From Proteles cristata cristata (taxonomy: Eukaryota; Chordata; Mammalia; Carnivora; Hyaenidae), in NCBI GenBank assembly GCA_017311185.1, contig JAESUZ010005093.1, positions 1-64,000 of the forward strand: DNA of 64,000 bases. Reading direction: 5' to 3'. The translations under genes were made by a program, and so were the position numbers. Shown piece by piece: positions 54,618 through 64,000 of this stretch. A model generated the notes under the pieces. It made no database searches, was not told the origin of the DNA, and saw only the letters and a list, made by a program, of their open reading frames with translations. The stretch's first letter is position 1. Each line of letters begins with the position of its first letter.

Positions 54618-54837
54618 GGGGCGCCTGGGTGGCTTAGTCGGTTAAGCGTACGACTTTCGCTTAGGTCATGATCTTGCGGTTCGTGGGTTCGAGCCCCGCG
54701 TCGGGCTCTGGCTGACTGCCAGCTCAGAGCCTGGAGCCTGTTTCAGTCTGTGACAACCTCTTTCTCTGACCCTCCCCTGCTCACGCTGTCTCTCTTTCTC
54801 TCTCTCTCTCTCCTAGAAATAAATAAAAAAACATTAA
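54618..54837 (+). mobile_element. Young CAN-SINE with TSD
   Basis: Flanked by aaaaaatatttttta (54603-54617, 54838-54852). Young-subfamily marks present. Confidence 0.95.
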
Positions 54838-55109
54838 AAAAAATATTTTTTAAAAATTAAAAAAAAAAAACTTGCTGAGCCACCAGGACAAGGCTAATTT
54901 CAAATGTCAAAACCTTGGCCACAATTACTGTTCTGTCTTTGGGTTATGAGGGAGGGGAGAGGAAGAGCAAAAGTTGAGAAAGTGTTAGTGTGGGGAGAAA
55001 GGAGAGGATACTGTATTGATGGTAAAATGGCTCACAAACTTGGAGGAATTTGATTAGTATAAAATTGGGTGTGGTGGGTATCTTAAAAACAAGCCATGAA
55101 ATTTTCTCC

Positions 55110-55700
55110 CTAACTTTTTTATTTTGATCATTTCAAACCTATAGAAAACTTGAAAAAGGATGTGCAATATACAAACCTTTTGTCCGGATGCACCAGTTTT
55201 TAACCTTTTGTTGTGCATTTAAAATTATTGAACTGTCTCAAAGTACATTGCAGCCATCAAGATGGCCTCCCGCACCCATGTGTCTTTTTTTTTTAAGCTT
55301 ATTTATTTTTGAGAGGGGGAGAGAATTCCAAGCAAACCCCATACTGTCAGCATGGGACCCAATACAGGGCTCCAACCCAGGGACCCTGAGATCATGACCT
55401 GAGCCAAAGTCAAGAGTCTGATGCTTAACCGAATGAGCCACCCAGGTACCCCTCGTTTTATCTTTTAATTTTGTGATCCCAGATTCAGTCAGGAATTGCA
55501 CATTATATTTGTTTAGTCTTAAATCTGAAACTTTTTTGTGTCTGTTCTTGTCATTTACATTTTGGAGAATACATACTGATTAATTGTCTTGTACAATGCT
55601 CCACAATTTAAGTCAGACTATTTGTTTTCTCATGATTGGATTGAGATGGAGTATTTTTTGCAAGGATAATTTATAGGCTTTATTGTTGTTTTCGAAATGT
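55110..55700 (-). repeat. Ancient L1M 3'-end region with a SINE inside
   Basis: 'cattgcagccatcaagatgg'-side sequence and 'gattaattgtcttgtacaat gctccacaattt ... tttgttttctcatgattgga' match a common old antisense L1 3' region. The 55283-55452 SINE interrupts it. Confidence 0.5.
55283..55452 (-). mobile_element. CAN-SINE, shortened
   Basis: Reverse SINE lacking part of the GA block; ends 'gaatgagccacccaggtacc'. Confidence 0.9.
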
Positions 55701-55856
55701 AGGAAATGAATGAATCTCTCTAAACTATGGATTCCTGTTTTTCCCAAAACCTCCACCTAATAATTTTAGTATTTATTAATGAGTCTGTGTGAATGTTTTC
55801 ATACGTTGGTGAATGTGGTTTCAATATTTTTAACTTTCATGTCTTCTCACCCATAG

Positions 55857-56184
55857 GAAAGATTCCTAGTCTTGGACCTAAAGCTGCTTTCTTCAACAGG
55901 AACGTTGTTAAGCCTGACTTTACATCATTGAGTGTGAAGAACAGCAGCCCAGCTAATATATTCTAGTATGTGGTAGACTGCAGCCTGTGGGGTGTTCTTG
56001 GCAACAGACTCTAAAGCTAAGGGGAGGGGGGCCGACACGTTTATACAGGCTATCAACACACCAATCCAGTGAAACCGAAAGCTGGGCAGTTTTCAAGGTC
56101 TGTGGGAGGGTATCCACTGCTCGCTGGGTCCTGAGTGTTCCTAAAGGACTTAGTATCGTACCCGCCACCGTTGTTCACGGCTCC
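55857..56184 (+). other. TRIM60: TRIM60 5' UTR portion of the coding exon
   Basis: A consensus 3' splice site (ttctcacccatag, AG at 55855-55856) precedes 328 bp of leader before the ATG. The frame is open upstream of the ATG but contains no in-frame ATG, so translation should start at 56185. The acceptor is inferred from sequence alone. Confidence 0.5.
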
Positions 56185-57609
56185 ATGGAGTTTGTGGCGG
56201 CCCTAGAAGACCTCCAAACAGGGGCCAGCTGTCCCATCTGTCTGGACTACTTGAAAGACCCTGTGACCATCAACTGTGGGCACAATTTCTGTCTCTCTTG
56301 CATCAGTATGTCCTGGAAGGGTCTGAATGATACTTTCCCCTGCCCCTTTTGCCGGCATTGCTGTCCAGAAAGAAAGTTCACAAGCAACCCCCAGCTGAGC
56401 AACTTGATTGAAATTGCTAAGCTACTGCAGGTAAGAAGAAGCAAGAGGAAGAGGAAAGAAGAGAAGCTTGTATGTGAAAAGCATAATCAGGTTTTGACCT
56501 TTTTCTGTCAGAAGGACCTGGAAGTTTTATGTCCACAGTGTAGTTTCTCCACTGATCACCGGAATCACTACATTTGGCCCATAGAGAAGGCTGCTCCGCA
56601 TCATAGGAGAAGATTGGAGAATTGCATTGAGCCATGGAAGGAGAGAATAGAACAAGTTGAAAAGGTGATAATAATGCAAACCAGAAAATCATTGGAACTG
56701 AAGAAGAAGGTAGACTACAGGAGGGAAGAAATAAAGTCTGAATTTGAGCAACTTCTGTTGTTTCTCAAAAATGAGCAAGAAGCTGTTCTTCGGCAATTGC
56801 AAGATGAAGAAGTGGACATTTTAACGAAACTAAATGAAAACCTAACAACATTTTCAAATCATCTTTCCACATTAAGATATCTATTAAAGGAGATTGAGAG
56901 CAAACATATGAGGTCAGAGTTGGAATTGCTAACAGATGTTAAAAGTATCTACCATAGATATAAAACCTTGAAGTCCCCTGAACCGTTTTCATTCCAGTTA
57001 AGGGAATATGGTTACCATCTTCCCCCACAATATTCTGGCCTAAATAAAATTATCAAGCAATTTCAAGTAGACTTAAAGCTAGATCCTGAAACAGCACATC
57101 GTAAGCTTATTATCTCGGAAGATAGAAAAACTGTGCAATATGGAAATAAAATACATAGCTTACCTCATAACCCAAGGAGGTTTTATCTCTGCCCTGCTGT
57201 TCTGGGTTCTGGGGGTTATAATTCTGGCAGGCAGTATTGGGAGGTGGAAGTGAAAGACAAGCCTGAGTGGATCGTTGGTGTCTGCAAAGACTCTCTTCCC
57301 AGACGGAGAAGGAACCAGAGTCAACCAATTTTAGTGCAAGATGGATTATGGGGTGTTGGGCGGTGTAGTCAGAATAATTACATTGCATTGGGTCCTAAAA
57401 AAATTAATCTTCTGCCAAAAGTAATACCCAAAAAGATTGGCATTTTTTTAGACTGTGAATTGTGCGAAATCTCTTTTTACAACTTGAGTGATAGGTCTCT
57501 TCTCTATATTTTTAACTATTATTTTACAGAAGCGCTTTGGCCTTATTTCTATACTGGAACTGATTCAAAACCTCTTAAAATCTGTACAATAACAGATTCT
57601 GAATGGTGA
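56185..57609 (+). CDS. TRIM60: TRIM60, RING-type TRIM protein (E3 ubiquitin ligase family)
   Basis: A 474-aa protein in one exon. TRIM proteins of this class transfer ubiquitin through the RING and recognise targets with PRY-SPRY. Visible domains: C3HC4 RING at residues 16-56 (C16, C19, C31, H33, C36, C39, C53, C56), B-box 2 at 97-128 (C97, H100, C108, D111, C116, C119, H125, H128), coiled coil about 135-245, PRY from about 289 (LDPETAH at 299-305), SPRY to about 470 (WEVEV at 352-356). All zinc ligands are intact and there is no frameshift. The start ATG has a good context (ctccATGg). The C-terminus YFYTGTDSKPLKIC and overall length (human TRIM60 is 471 aa as I recall) favour TRIM60 over its relatives TRIM61 and TRIM75, which remain possible. 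An RRRR run (373-376) in an SPRY loop is notable. Family expression is mainly testicular. Confidence 0.9.
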   Translation: MEFVAALEDLQTGASCPICLDYLKDPVTINCGHNFCLSCISMSWKGLNDTFPCPFCRHCCPERKFTSNPQLSNLIEIAKLLQVRRSKRKRKEEKLVCEKHNQVLTFFCQKDLEVLCPQCSFSTDHRNHYIWPIEKAAPHHRRRLENCIEPWKERIEQVEKVIIMQTRKSLELKKKVDYRREEIKSEFEQLLLFLKNEQEAVLRQLQDEEVDILTKLNENLTTFSNHLSTLRYLLKEIESKHMRSELELLTDVKSIYHRYKTLKSPEPFSFQLREYGYHLPPQYSGLNKIIKQFQVDLKLDPETAHRKLIISEDRKTVQYGNKIHSLPHNPRRFYLCPAVLGSGGYNSGRQYWEVEVKDKPEWIVGVCKDSLPRRRRNQSQPILVQDGLWGVGRCSQNNYIALGPKKINLLPKVIPKKIGIFLDCELCEISFYNLSDRSLLYIFNYYFTEALWPYFYTGTDSKPLKICTITDSEW

Positions 57610-57745
57610 TTTATTGTAAAACTCTGAGCTTTTTTGTTGGGGTGGTGGACAGAACTAAGCCAATGCATCTATTTTAAACAATTCTGTTGGTTTTTGTTGT
57701 TGGCGTCTTGTTTAAAGTCCAATAAATTTCTTTGTGTTGCCTAGG
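57610..57745 (+). other. TRIM60: TRIM60 3' UTR
   Basis: A short 3' UTR between the TGA (57607-57609) and the expected cleavage site about 20 bp after AATAAA. Confidence 0.65.
57721..57726 (+). terminator. TRIM60: TRIM60 polyadenylation signal
   Basis: AATAAA 112 nt after the stop codon, followed by the GT-rich tttctttgtgttgcctaggtg. Confidence 0.75.
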
Positions 57746-57749
57746 TGTT

Positions 57750-58179
57750 TTCCCTTAAAATGTATATAAGGCCTTTATTAAAAGTATCCATTACCATTCT
57801 AGGACCATGTGATCTATAAAGGTAGCCACTTTGAACTTTCACCTGTTTATCTCAATATTTCTTTGTAACATATTTTGTTTTTTGTTTGTTAGTCTTGACT
57901 TAGTACAAAGGAAAATGAGGTAATGCCCCCACCATGTACATACCCCATATACTTATTAAATGACATATACACACAACAAATCATTGTCCCTCTGTTTCCA
58001 TTTGGACAGTGTACCCCGTAGCTGTGTTCAACTACCATCCTTCATTTGTGGAACTGACCTCTTTTCTCAGAATCCTTTTTATTCTATGCTTTCTTTCTTG
58101 GGCTTTTTCTAATCTGGAAATTACATCTTTCAGTAGATAACATGTAAAATTTAGAGCTTGTATCAAAAAAATACTGCTG
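57750..58179. other. Non-coding downstream of TRIM60
   Basis: No gene recognised. Confidence 0.35.
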
Positions 58180-58560
58180 AGCCTTTGGGTTTGTATTGAA
58201 TCTAGATCACATTGGATAAAATTCGCATCTTGACAATATTGAGGCTTCTAATCCATGAACTAATTTATTTGACTCTTCTCTGCAATGTTTGTAGTTTTAA
58301 GCATACATGACTCTTAACATTTTTTGTCAGATTTGTTCATAAGTAGAGTCTATTGGGTTTTCTACGAAGATGATTTTGTCATCTTCAAAGAAAAACATTT
58401 CTTTGACACTCTAGGTTGTTTTCCTTTTTCTTGCCTGATTACACTAAGTAAGACCTCTAGCACAATGGTAATTTCTTAACATTTCATGATTGGTATTACC
58501 CATCATTTTACTGCTCATATTTCCTTGATTTTTATACTTTTCTTAACCTAACTTTGATAC
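58180..58560 (-). mobile_element. Ancient L1M ORF2 fragment
   Basis: Antisense markers 'cgcatcttgacaatattgag gcttctaatccatgaac' and 'ttgcctgattacactaagta agacctctagc'. Confidence 0.75.
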
Positions 58561-58589
58561 CTCCTAGTTTTTACATAAAATAGTTTCCA

Positions 58590-58642
58590 TTCAGTATTAA
58601 ATAGCAAAAATGCTGTCAGTATTAAATAGCAAAAATGCTGTC
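58590..58642. repeat. 25-bp tandem duplication
   Basis: 'cagtattaaatagcaaaaat gctgt' occurs twice in succession, followed by a partial third start (ttcagtatta). Confidence 0.85.
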
Positions 58643-58948
58643 AATTCAGTATTAACTGATCTTTTCCCCACTGATATTTATTTAGGTCATACTTTTTGCA
58701 AATAATTTAGTTTACACAGATACTTTTAACAAAATAGACAATAGAGCATAATGAAAAATCACTCATGTATGCATGACCCAATTTAGTAGAACATTGGCAT
58801 CACCTGTGAGGTTTCCTTTATGCTTCTCAACCTCAGCCTCCACTTCCTGGTCCTATCTAGTTCCCTCCATTAATAGTTTGACATTCCGTTTTCTTGAACT
58901 TTTGCTGCGTATGTTTGTATCCCTAAACAATGTTTAGTTCCACATGTT

Positions 58949-59075
58949 TTTTTTTTTTTTTTGAGTTAACATAGTTAATTATAACATGGTTAACATACAG
59001 TGTTACGTTAGCTTCAGGTACGTGATACAGTGCTTCAGTAATTCCATACATTATGCTGTTCATAAGTGTATTCTT
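58949..59075 (-). mobile_element. Carnivore L1 3'-UTR fragment
   Basis: 'gttaacatacagtgttacgt tagcttcaggtacgtgataca' and 'aattccatacattatgct' are antisense carnivore L1 3' UTR, following a T-rich tract. Confidence 0.75.
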
Positions 59076-59229
59076 TGGTTCTAAGATGTTTTGAATTTTA
59101 CATAAAGTTGATCATGTTGAATTTCTTTCATTCACCATTATGTTCATGAGATTCATATTTTTGCTTAAAAGTTGAACTTCATTCTACTGATGGATATTCA
59201 GTTTGAAACTTGCACAAATAGCTGCTATG

Positions 59230-59393
59230 GAAAATAATTTGGTATTACCCAATAAAGATGAAGGTTTAGGAATTCACTCCCCAGAGAAACCAGATGCATA
59301 ATTCACTTTGGAAAATGATTTGACATCATCCAGTAAGGATGAAGATTTAGCAATTTCCTCCCCAGAGAAACCAGGTGCATAATTTCCAAAGTG
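59230..59393. repeat. Diverged 81-bp tandem duplication
   Basis: gaaaataatttgg... at 59230 and gaaaatgatttga... at 59311 share 'ctccccagagaaaccag.tgcataatt' and most other positions. Confidence 0.85.
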
Positions 59394-59795
59394 CTGTGCC
59401 AATTTATACTCCCACTACAGTGTATAAATGTTTTCATTGCTCTGCTTCAATAGTACTAGATTTAACTTTTTACTCATTGTAAATGTTAAGTATTTCCAAT
59501 TTTAATTTCTAATAATAGAGTATATTTTTATAGTTTGATAATCATTTCTGTCTCCTATAAAATACCTGGCTACCCCTCTACTTCCATTTTTGTATGAGTC
59601 TGTCTCATTAATTTTTAAGAATTCTTCATATTTCCTGGATTTTAGTCCTGTAGCGATTCTATTCATTGGAAGTATCTTCTCCAAAGTTTATCTCACTCTT
59701 ACTATGGTGCCTTGAACAGAAGTAAGTTTGATATATTTGATTTTGTCACTTTACTTTTGAGGTTTGGATTCTTTAAGAAATACTCTATTCCAGGA

Positions 59796-59998
59796 GGTAA
59801 ACCATAAGAGACTCTTAAATACAGAGAACAAATTTGCTGGAGGGTTGGGGGGATGAACTAAATGGGTGATGGCCATTAAGGAGGCAGTTGGGATGAACAT
59901 TGGGTGTCATGTAAGATGAATCACTGGGTAATACTCCTGAAGCCAAGACCACACTATATCTTAAATAACTTGAATATAAATTAAAAGAAATTTTAAAA
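59796..59998 (+). mobile_element. Carnivore L1 3' end (plus strand)
   Basis: 'aaaccataagagactcttaa atacagagaacaaa' ... 'aaatgggtgatggccattaa' ... 'atgaatcactgggtaatact' then an A-rich end: sense-strand L1 3' UTR, inserted in the antisense L1M. Confidence 0.85.
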
Positions 59999-60753
59999 AT
60001 GTTTCTACTCCAGAAACATTAAAATATTCTGTATGTGCTTCTAATCATCCACTTAGAAGTTGATTCTGTGTTTGGGAATAGGATGGGGCTTACCTGTATA
60101 TTTAGTTGTACATAATGTATGAATGACCAATGGTCACACCACCATTTATTGGAAGGTCTATCATTTCCCTGTCGGTTTGCAATGCGACCTGTATTTGACA
60201 TCTATTATGATCTACTGGTCTATTGGCCTATCCTTGGGTCAATACTATACTCAAATCTTACAGCTCTCTCATTCTTGGTATCTTGTGACAATTTTCATCA
60301 TCTCTTCAGGCTTACCTTGACAACTCTTGGCCTCTTTCATAAATTTTAGAGTTAGCTTGCCAAATTAAACATAACTTGGAAATTTTATTTGAAATTGCAT
60401 TGAAACTGTAAAGTTGGAGAAAACTGATACCTTTATTGAACTGCCCAATCCATGTAATCCTTTACATTAATTTACATCTTTAAAAGTTATACTCTACCAC
60501 CAGTGGGGTGCCTTAGGTAAAACTAAACATTCTAACTCACATGACTTCCATAGGGCACACTTGACATCAAGATTACTCAGAAGAATAATGAATGTTAATA
60601 AGCTTTGCAGCAAATAGCTTCATTAATTTCCATGGGAACTCTCACTGTAGTCCACAAAGCTGCACTTTTGGGTTCCCTGTGAGATGGTTCAGGTAGGAGT
60701 AAATGAGACATTGACTAAATGAGGGACCTGCACTGATTTAAAAGCTCCATGTC

Positions 60754-60953
60754 GGGGCGCCTGGGTGGTTTAGTTGGTTAAGCGTCTGACTTTCGCTTGG
60801 GTCATGATCTCGCGGTTTGTGGGTTCGAGCCCCGCGTCGGGCTCTGTGCTGACTGCCAGCTCAGAGCCTGGAGCCTGTTTCAGTCTGTGACTCCCTCTCT
60901 CTCTGACCCTCCCCTGCTCACGCTGTCTCTCTCTCTCCTAGAAAAAAAAAAAA
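60754..60953 (+). mobile_element. Young CAN-SINE with TSD
   Basis: Flanked by aaagctccatgtc (60741-60753) and aaagcttcatgtc (60954-60966). Ends in pure A without the aaat unit. Confidence 0.95.
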
Positions 60954-60966
60954 AAAGCTTCATGTC

Positions 60967-61300
60967 CCAGGAGGCCACTAAAATTTCTAAGTTACCTAAT
61001 GTGAGTGGGATTCATGGACTGGAAGAGACCTGAAATATCACTTAAGAGTTGGTAAGTGGTCTCTGGAGGAAGCACCTGTACTAGATACAGGGAAAGGGTT
61101 CTGAAGTTGTTTGAACTTGATAGGTTTGGGAAACAGTTTCCTTATCTTTAAAACTGAAAAATAATCTAGTTTATAGGATTAATCAAAGACAATGCTCCTA
61201 GCGGGCCTACTGCAATAACACGAAGACCACAGGCTTAGTATCCCCTTCCTCATAACAATTAAACTCAGTGCTAAGCATTTTGTACATTAAGAATAGCTCG
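60967..61300. other. Non-coding, unassigned
   Basis: No gene recognised. Confidence 0.35.
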
Positions 61301-61305
61301 TGTAG

Positions 61306-61480
61306 GGGAGCCTGGGTGGCTCAGTCGGTTAAGTATCTGACTCAGTTTTGGCTCAGGTCATGATCTCACTGTACGTTTGTGCTGACAGCACAGAAACTGC
61401 TTGGGGTTCTCTCTCTCTCTTTCTGTCTCCCCCTCCCCGCCCCTCCCCTGCTCGCTCGCTCTCTTTCAAAAACCAGTAAA
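61306..61480 (+). mobile_element. CAN-SINE, shortened
   Basis: 'ggggagcctgggtggctcag' head; gaatagctc on both sides (61291, 61482). Confidence 0.9.
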
Positions 61481-61544
61481 ATGAATAGCTCATCTTATTT
61501 CCTCTAGGGAGGGGGTTTTAACGCAGACAAAGGAGGGACTGAGG

Positions 61545-61698
61545 CGGGGGGGGTGAGGGGGGTGGGAGAGTGTTCCAAGCAAGTTCCACTCTGTCAGTGC
61601 AAAGCCCAATGTGGGGCTCAATCTCACTAACTGTGAGATCATGACCTGAGCTGAAATCAAAAGTTGGGTGCTTAACAGACTGAGCCACCCAGGTGCCC
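61545..61698 (-). mobile_element. CAN-SINE, tail degraded
   Basis: Reverse SINE body with G-rich left part; ends 'actgagccacccaggtgccc'. Confidence 0.85.
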
Positions 61699-62694
61699 CT
61701 AAATCTAGTTTTAATAATGTTTCAATTATTCATTGTTTACAAAATTGCTTTACAACCATTGTTGCCAGCTTCTCAGAGGCAATCACTCTCAAGTCTTGTT
61801 CTTTGGGTGCTTTATACTCACTAGATCACAAGCTAACAGTAATTCTTATGGATTTTTCCATTTTTGGTAGTTTCATTTAATGTCCTACTTTGGAAGATGA
61901 GAATTTAGAGCAATTTTCACTCTATGGTCCTAATAGAATTTTTCATTTTCCTATAGAATGTTTTCTGATGTTTATGGTACTACCTTATGCAATGATTGCA
62001 TTTTGTTTTTCCACAACTTTGTTTTCCTATAGCTAACAGTTGTTTTATATTTCTCATTTCTTTAGTTTCCCATGTCCTTATCCTTGGTTCATACCACAAC
62101 TGTCCCTACAGTTGTCTAAAATTTTCAATTTAAACATATTTAGTTTCCTATCACTTTGATCTTGCCAACTACCGTCAAGGAGCCCCATCACCTGTTCCAA
62201 GGCAGGCAGGTCCACGAAGCCAACTGCTCATTCAGCATCTTGGGGACGCCCTTGGCATCTCTTGAGTTGCTGTTTCTGTTTTTGTATGATTTTCCGCTAG
62301 GAGTTTGGTTTCTTGCTTCATTGGAGAGGTCCTTCAACAGCGTCCTAATAGTGGTGCATGGGAAAAAAGTTTTTTGAGACATTCAAGTCTGAAAGTATCT
62401 TCAGTCTATCCTGATATTTCACCAAAAGTTTCACAGTGTCTAATTTTAAAATAACTTACCATTACATACTTTTTGCATTTTTTTGTTGGGAAATATATTG
62501 TTATCATGTATGAAATAAGTTTTAAAATACACCAGCAGGAACAATGTTTCTGTATAAGCATGTTTTTTGTTTTTTGTTTTTTTTAAATCAATACTATGTA
62601 CAGAATTAGACAGTTTTCCTAATCAGGAGTTCACATCTAGGGATGGTCAGTTGGCAATCTAATAGGAAACTCAAACTCCAAATGTTACAACATT
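61699..62694. other. Non-coding, unassigned
   Basis: About 1 kb; the section 62150-62390 is more GC-balanced and open on the minus strand but unrecognised. Poly-T/G tract at 62562-62585. Confidence 0.35.
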
Positions 62695-62707
62695 GCTTCA
62701 GTTATCT

Positions 62708-62926
62708 TTTTTTAAAACTATTTTTTAATTTTATTTTTTGAGAGACAGAGAGAGACAGAACACAAGCAGGGGAGGGGCAGAGAGAGAGGGATACACAGAC
62801 TCCAAAGCAGGCTCCAGGCTCAGAACTGTCAGCACAGAGCCTGATGTGGGGATTGAATCCACAAATGTGAGGTCGTGACCTGAGCCAAAGTCGGCACTCA
62901 ACCAACTGAGTCACCCAGGCGCCCCA
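62708..62926 (-). mobile_element. CAN-SINE with 13-bp TSD
   Basis: Flanked by exact gcttcagttatct (62695-62707, 62927-62939). Confidence 0.95.
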
Positions 62927-62939
62927 GCTTCAGTTATCT

Positions 62940-63560
62940 CAATCTCTCTTAAATTCTGAGGCTATACTTAAATGAATGGATTATAATGGACATCAAAATT
63001 GGGTGATGTTGGTGAAATTAGTGGTATTGAACGTATATATGTACATATATATGAATTGAGTGAAATATTGGAGTCGCTCACTGCACACTCTTGCATGTAT
63101 AGGACACTAAAGTCTAGGAAACTGTGTAGCCTCTACCTGATCCTTGTCGTCAGAATAAGTATAATGTTGGATGAATTCTTGCCTTTATGGAATTGTGCTT
63201 GCTTCAAGTGAACCTTTGGTGCAAGATCAGAACACTTAAGCAGATGGAATGCTGGGAATGCTGAGTTTACCAGCAAGGCCATATGAACACCTAGGGTGTA
63301 GCTGCTAAGTAAATGACTATTTCAAAAGCATCTATAGGTGGGGTAAAATTTTGATTGAGACTTGCTTTTATTATTACCTGGGAGTGAGTAGTTAGACTTT
63401 ACATACCCATAACTATTGACAGTTATACTGTTACCTGTTGAGAAGAGTGATTGTACAAAACCAAATTGGCTTAGCTCCTTTCATAACATATATGGCAGAT
63501 AATAAATCTGTGTAAATAATGTATATGTTTTCCTTTATATGTTTAAAGCAAAAGAGTAAT
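62940..63560. other. Non-coding, unassigned
   Basis: No gene recognised. Confidence 0.35.
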
Positions 63561-63823
63561 CTACTCAAGTGTCTACCATTCAACTTTAAAAAATATTCTT
63601 ATAACTTAAATGCATTCTATCTCCTCCCTGGAGCCAGGGCTAATCACTACCCTGAATTTTGTATCAAATCACTTGTTTGCTTTTCTTTATAGATTTTATC
63701 ATATATATCTGTAATAAATAGTTTAATTTTGCCTGATTTGGGGCTTTATACATAGAACCTACAGTACAGATTTCTCTATGACTTGCTATTTTCTCTGAAC
63801 ATTGTTAAGATTCATCCATACTG
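63561..63823 (-). repeat. Ancient L1M 3'-end fragment
   Basis: 'ctcctccctggagccagggc taatcactaccctgaatttt' ... 'gaacattgttaagattcatc cat' is antisense old L1 3' sequence; the SINE follows it. Confidence 0.6.
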
Positions 63824-63921
63824 GGGCACTTGGCTGGCTTAGTCGGTACAGAGTGTGACTCTTGATCTTGGGGTTGTTAGCTCAAGCCTCATCTTTGGTG
63901 TAGAGATATCTTAAAAATACA
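63824..63921 (+). mobile_element. Older short CAN-SINE
   Basis: 'tggggcacttggctggctta' ... 'ggtgtagagatatcttaaaa'. Confidence 0.85.
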
Positions 63922-63946
63922 TACTGTTACATGTAGCTTTGTCTTT

Positions 63947-64000
63947 TTGTTTTGTTTTGTTTTGTTTTGTTTAGAGAGAGTTCACAAGCAGGGGAGAGGG
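63947..64000 (-). mobile_element. CAN-SINE 3' tail, cut by window end
   Basis: (TTTTG)n followed by 'agagagagttcacaagcagg ggag' is the start of a reverse SINE that continues beyond the window. Confidence 0.8.

Larger units (their letters stand above)
58740..60480 (-). mobile_element. Ancient L1M 3' end to ORF2, interrupted
   Basis: Antisense old L1 3' sequence at 58745-58948 and 59085-59240 ('gttcatgagattcatatttt', 'gatggatattcagtttgaaa'), then ORF2 at 59400-59790 and 60000-60480 ('ccaccatttattggaaggtc', 'gatctactggtctattggcc', 'gcttgccaaattaaa'). No frame survives. Two carnivore L1 pieces and a local duplication interrupt it. Confidence 0.75.

Noticed and set aside
55987..56184. N-terminal extension of the TRIM protein
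   Set aside because: The open frame begins at a GTG, not ATG. The first in-frame ATG (56185) gives the conserved TRIM60 start and good context.
62188..62382. 64-aa minus-strand open frame, possible processed pseudogene
   Set aside because: No recognised family and no poly-A tail or TSD seen.

Overview
The window is mammalian nuclear DNA from a carnivore, almost certainly a felid. It is packed with tRNA-Lys-derived CAN-SINEs. Their body reads 'gggcgcctgggtggctcagt' and they end in a CT-rich tract plus (A/AAAT)n. It also holds carnivore L1 3' ends and ancient mammalian repeats (L2, MIR, MLT1, Tigger, L1M). There is no operon structure, no bacterial gene and no CRISPR array. Repeat names come from recognition of the sequence, not from a database search.

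Two protein-coding genes are supported. (1) APELA (ELABELA/Toddler, a 54-residue apelin-receptor peptide hormone) is split over two short coding exons, 17896-17971 and 19340-19428. Both have consensus splice sites and neither exon is long enough to stand out as an ORF. (2) An intact, intronless TRIM coding sequence at 56185-57609 (474 aa; RING, B-box 2, coiled coil, PRY-SPRY) is best called TRIM60. From memory, APELA and the TRIM61/TRIM60 cluster are neighbours on human 4q32.3, so the two calls support each other. A GC-rich promoter-like block with a 5' splice donor (about 48.45-48.66 kb) may be the TRIM60 promoter and first untranslated exon, spliced to an acceptor at 55.86 kb.

Layout: 1-5113 is the 3' part of a decayed class I (gammaretrovirus-like) endogenous retrovirus on the + strand. 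It runs leader, broken gag, protease start, integrase remnant, 3' LTR, and it is inserted in the tail of a SINE. Its pol region is interrupted by an opposite-strand cassette of host-like sequence: a histone H2A-like piece followed by a RAC/RHO first-exon-like piece with its splice donor. 5.1-17.4 kb is SINE-rich intergenic DNA. 17.4-21 kb is the APELA locus, with few repeats. 21-30.6 kb holds SINEs, L2 and three probable solo LTRs. 30.7-36.7 kb is a long antisense L1M riddled with nested SINEs, two Tigger-type DNA elements and a carnivore L1 fragment. 36.7-48 kb is SINE-dense. 48.4-57.8 kb is the TRIM60 region, with an internally deleted Tigger1 in the presumed intron. 57.8-60.5 kb is antisense L1M with younger L1 pieces. 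60.5-64 kb is SINEs and unassigned DNA.

Many SINEs keep exact target-site duplications (TSDs), which allow nested insertions to be ordered in time.
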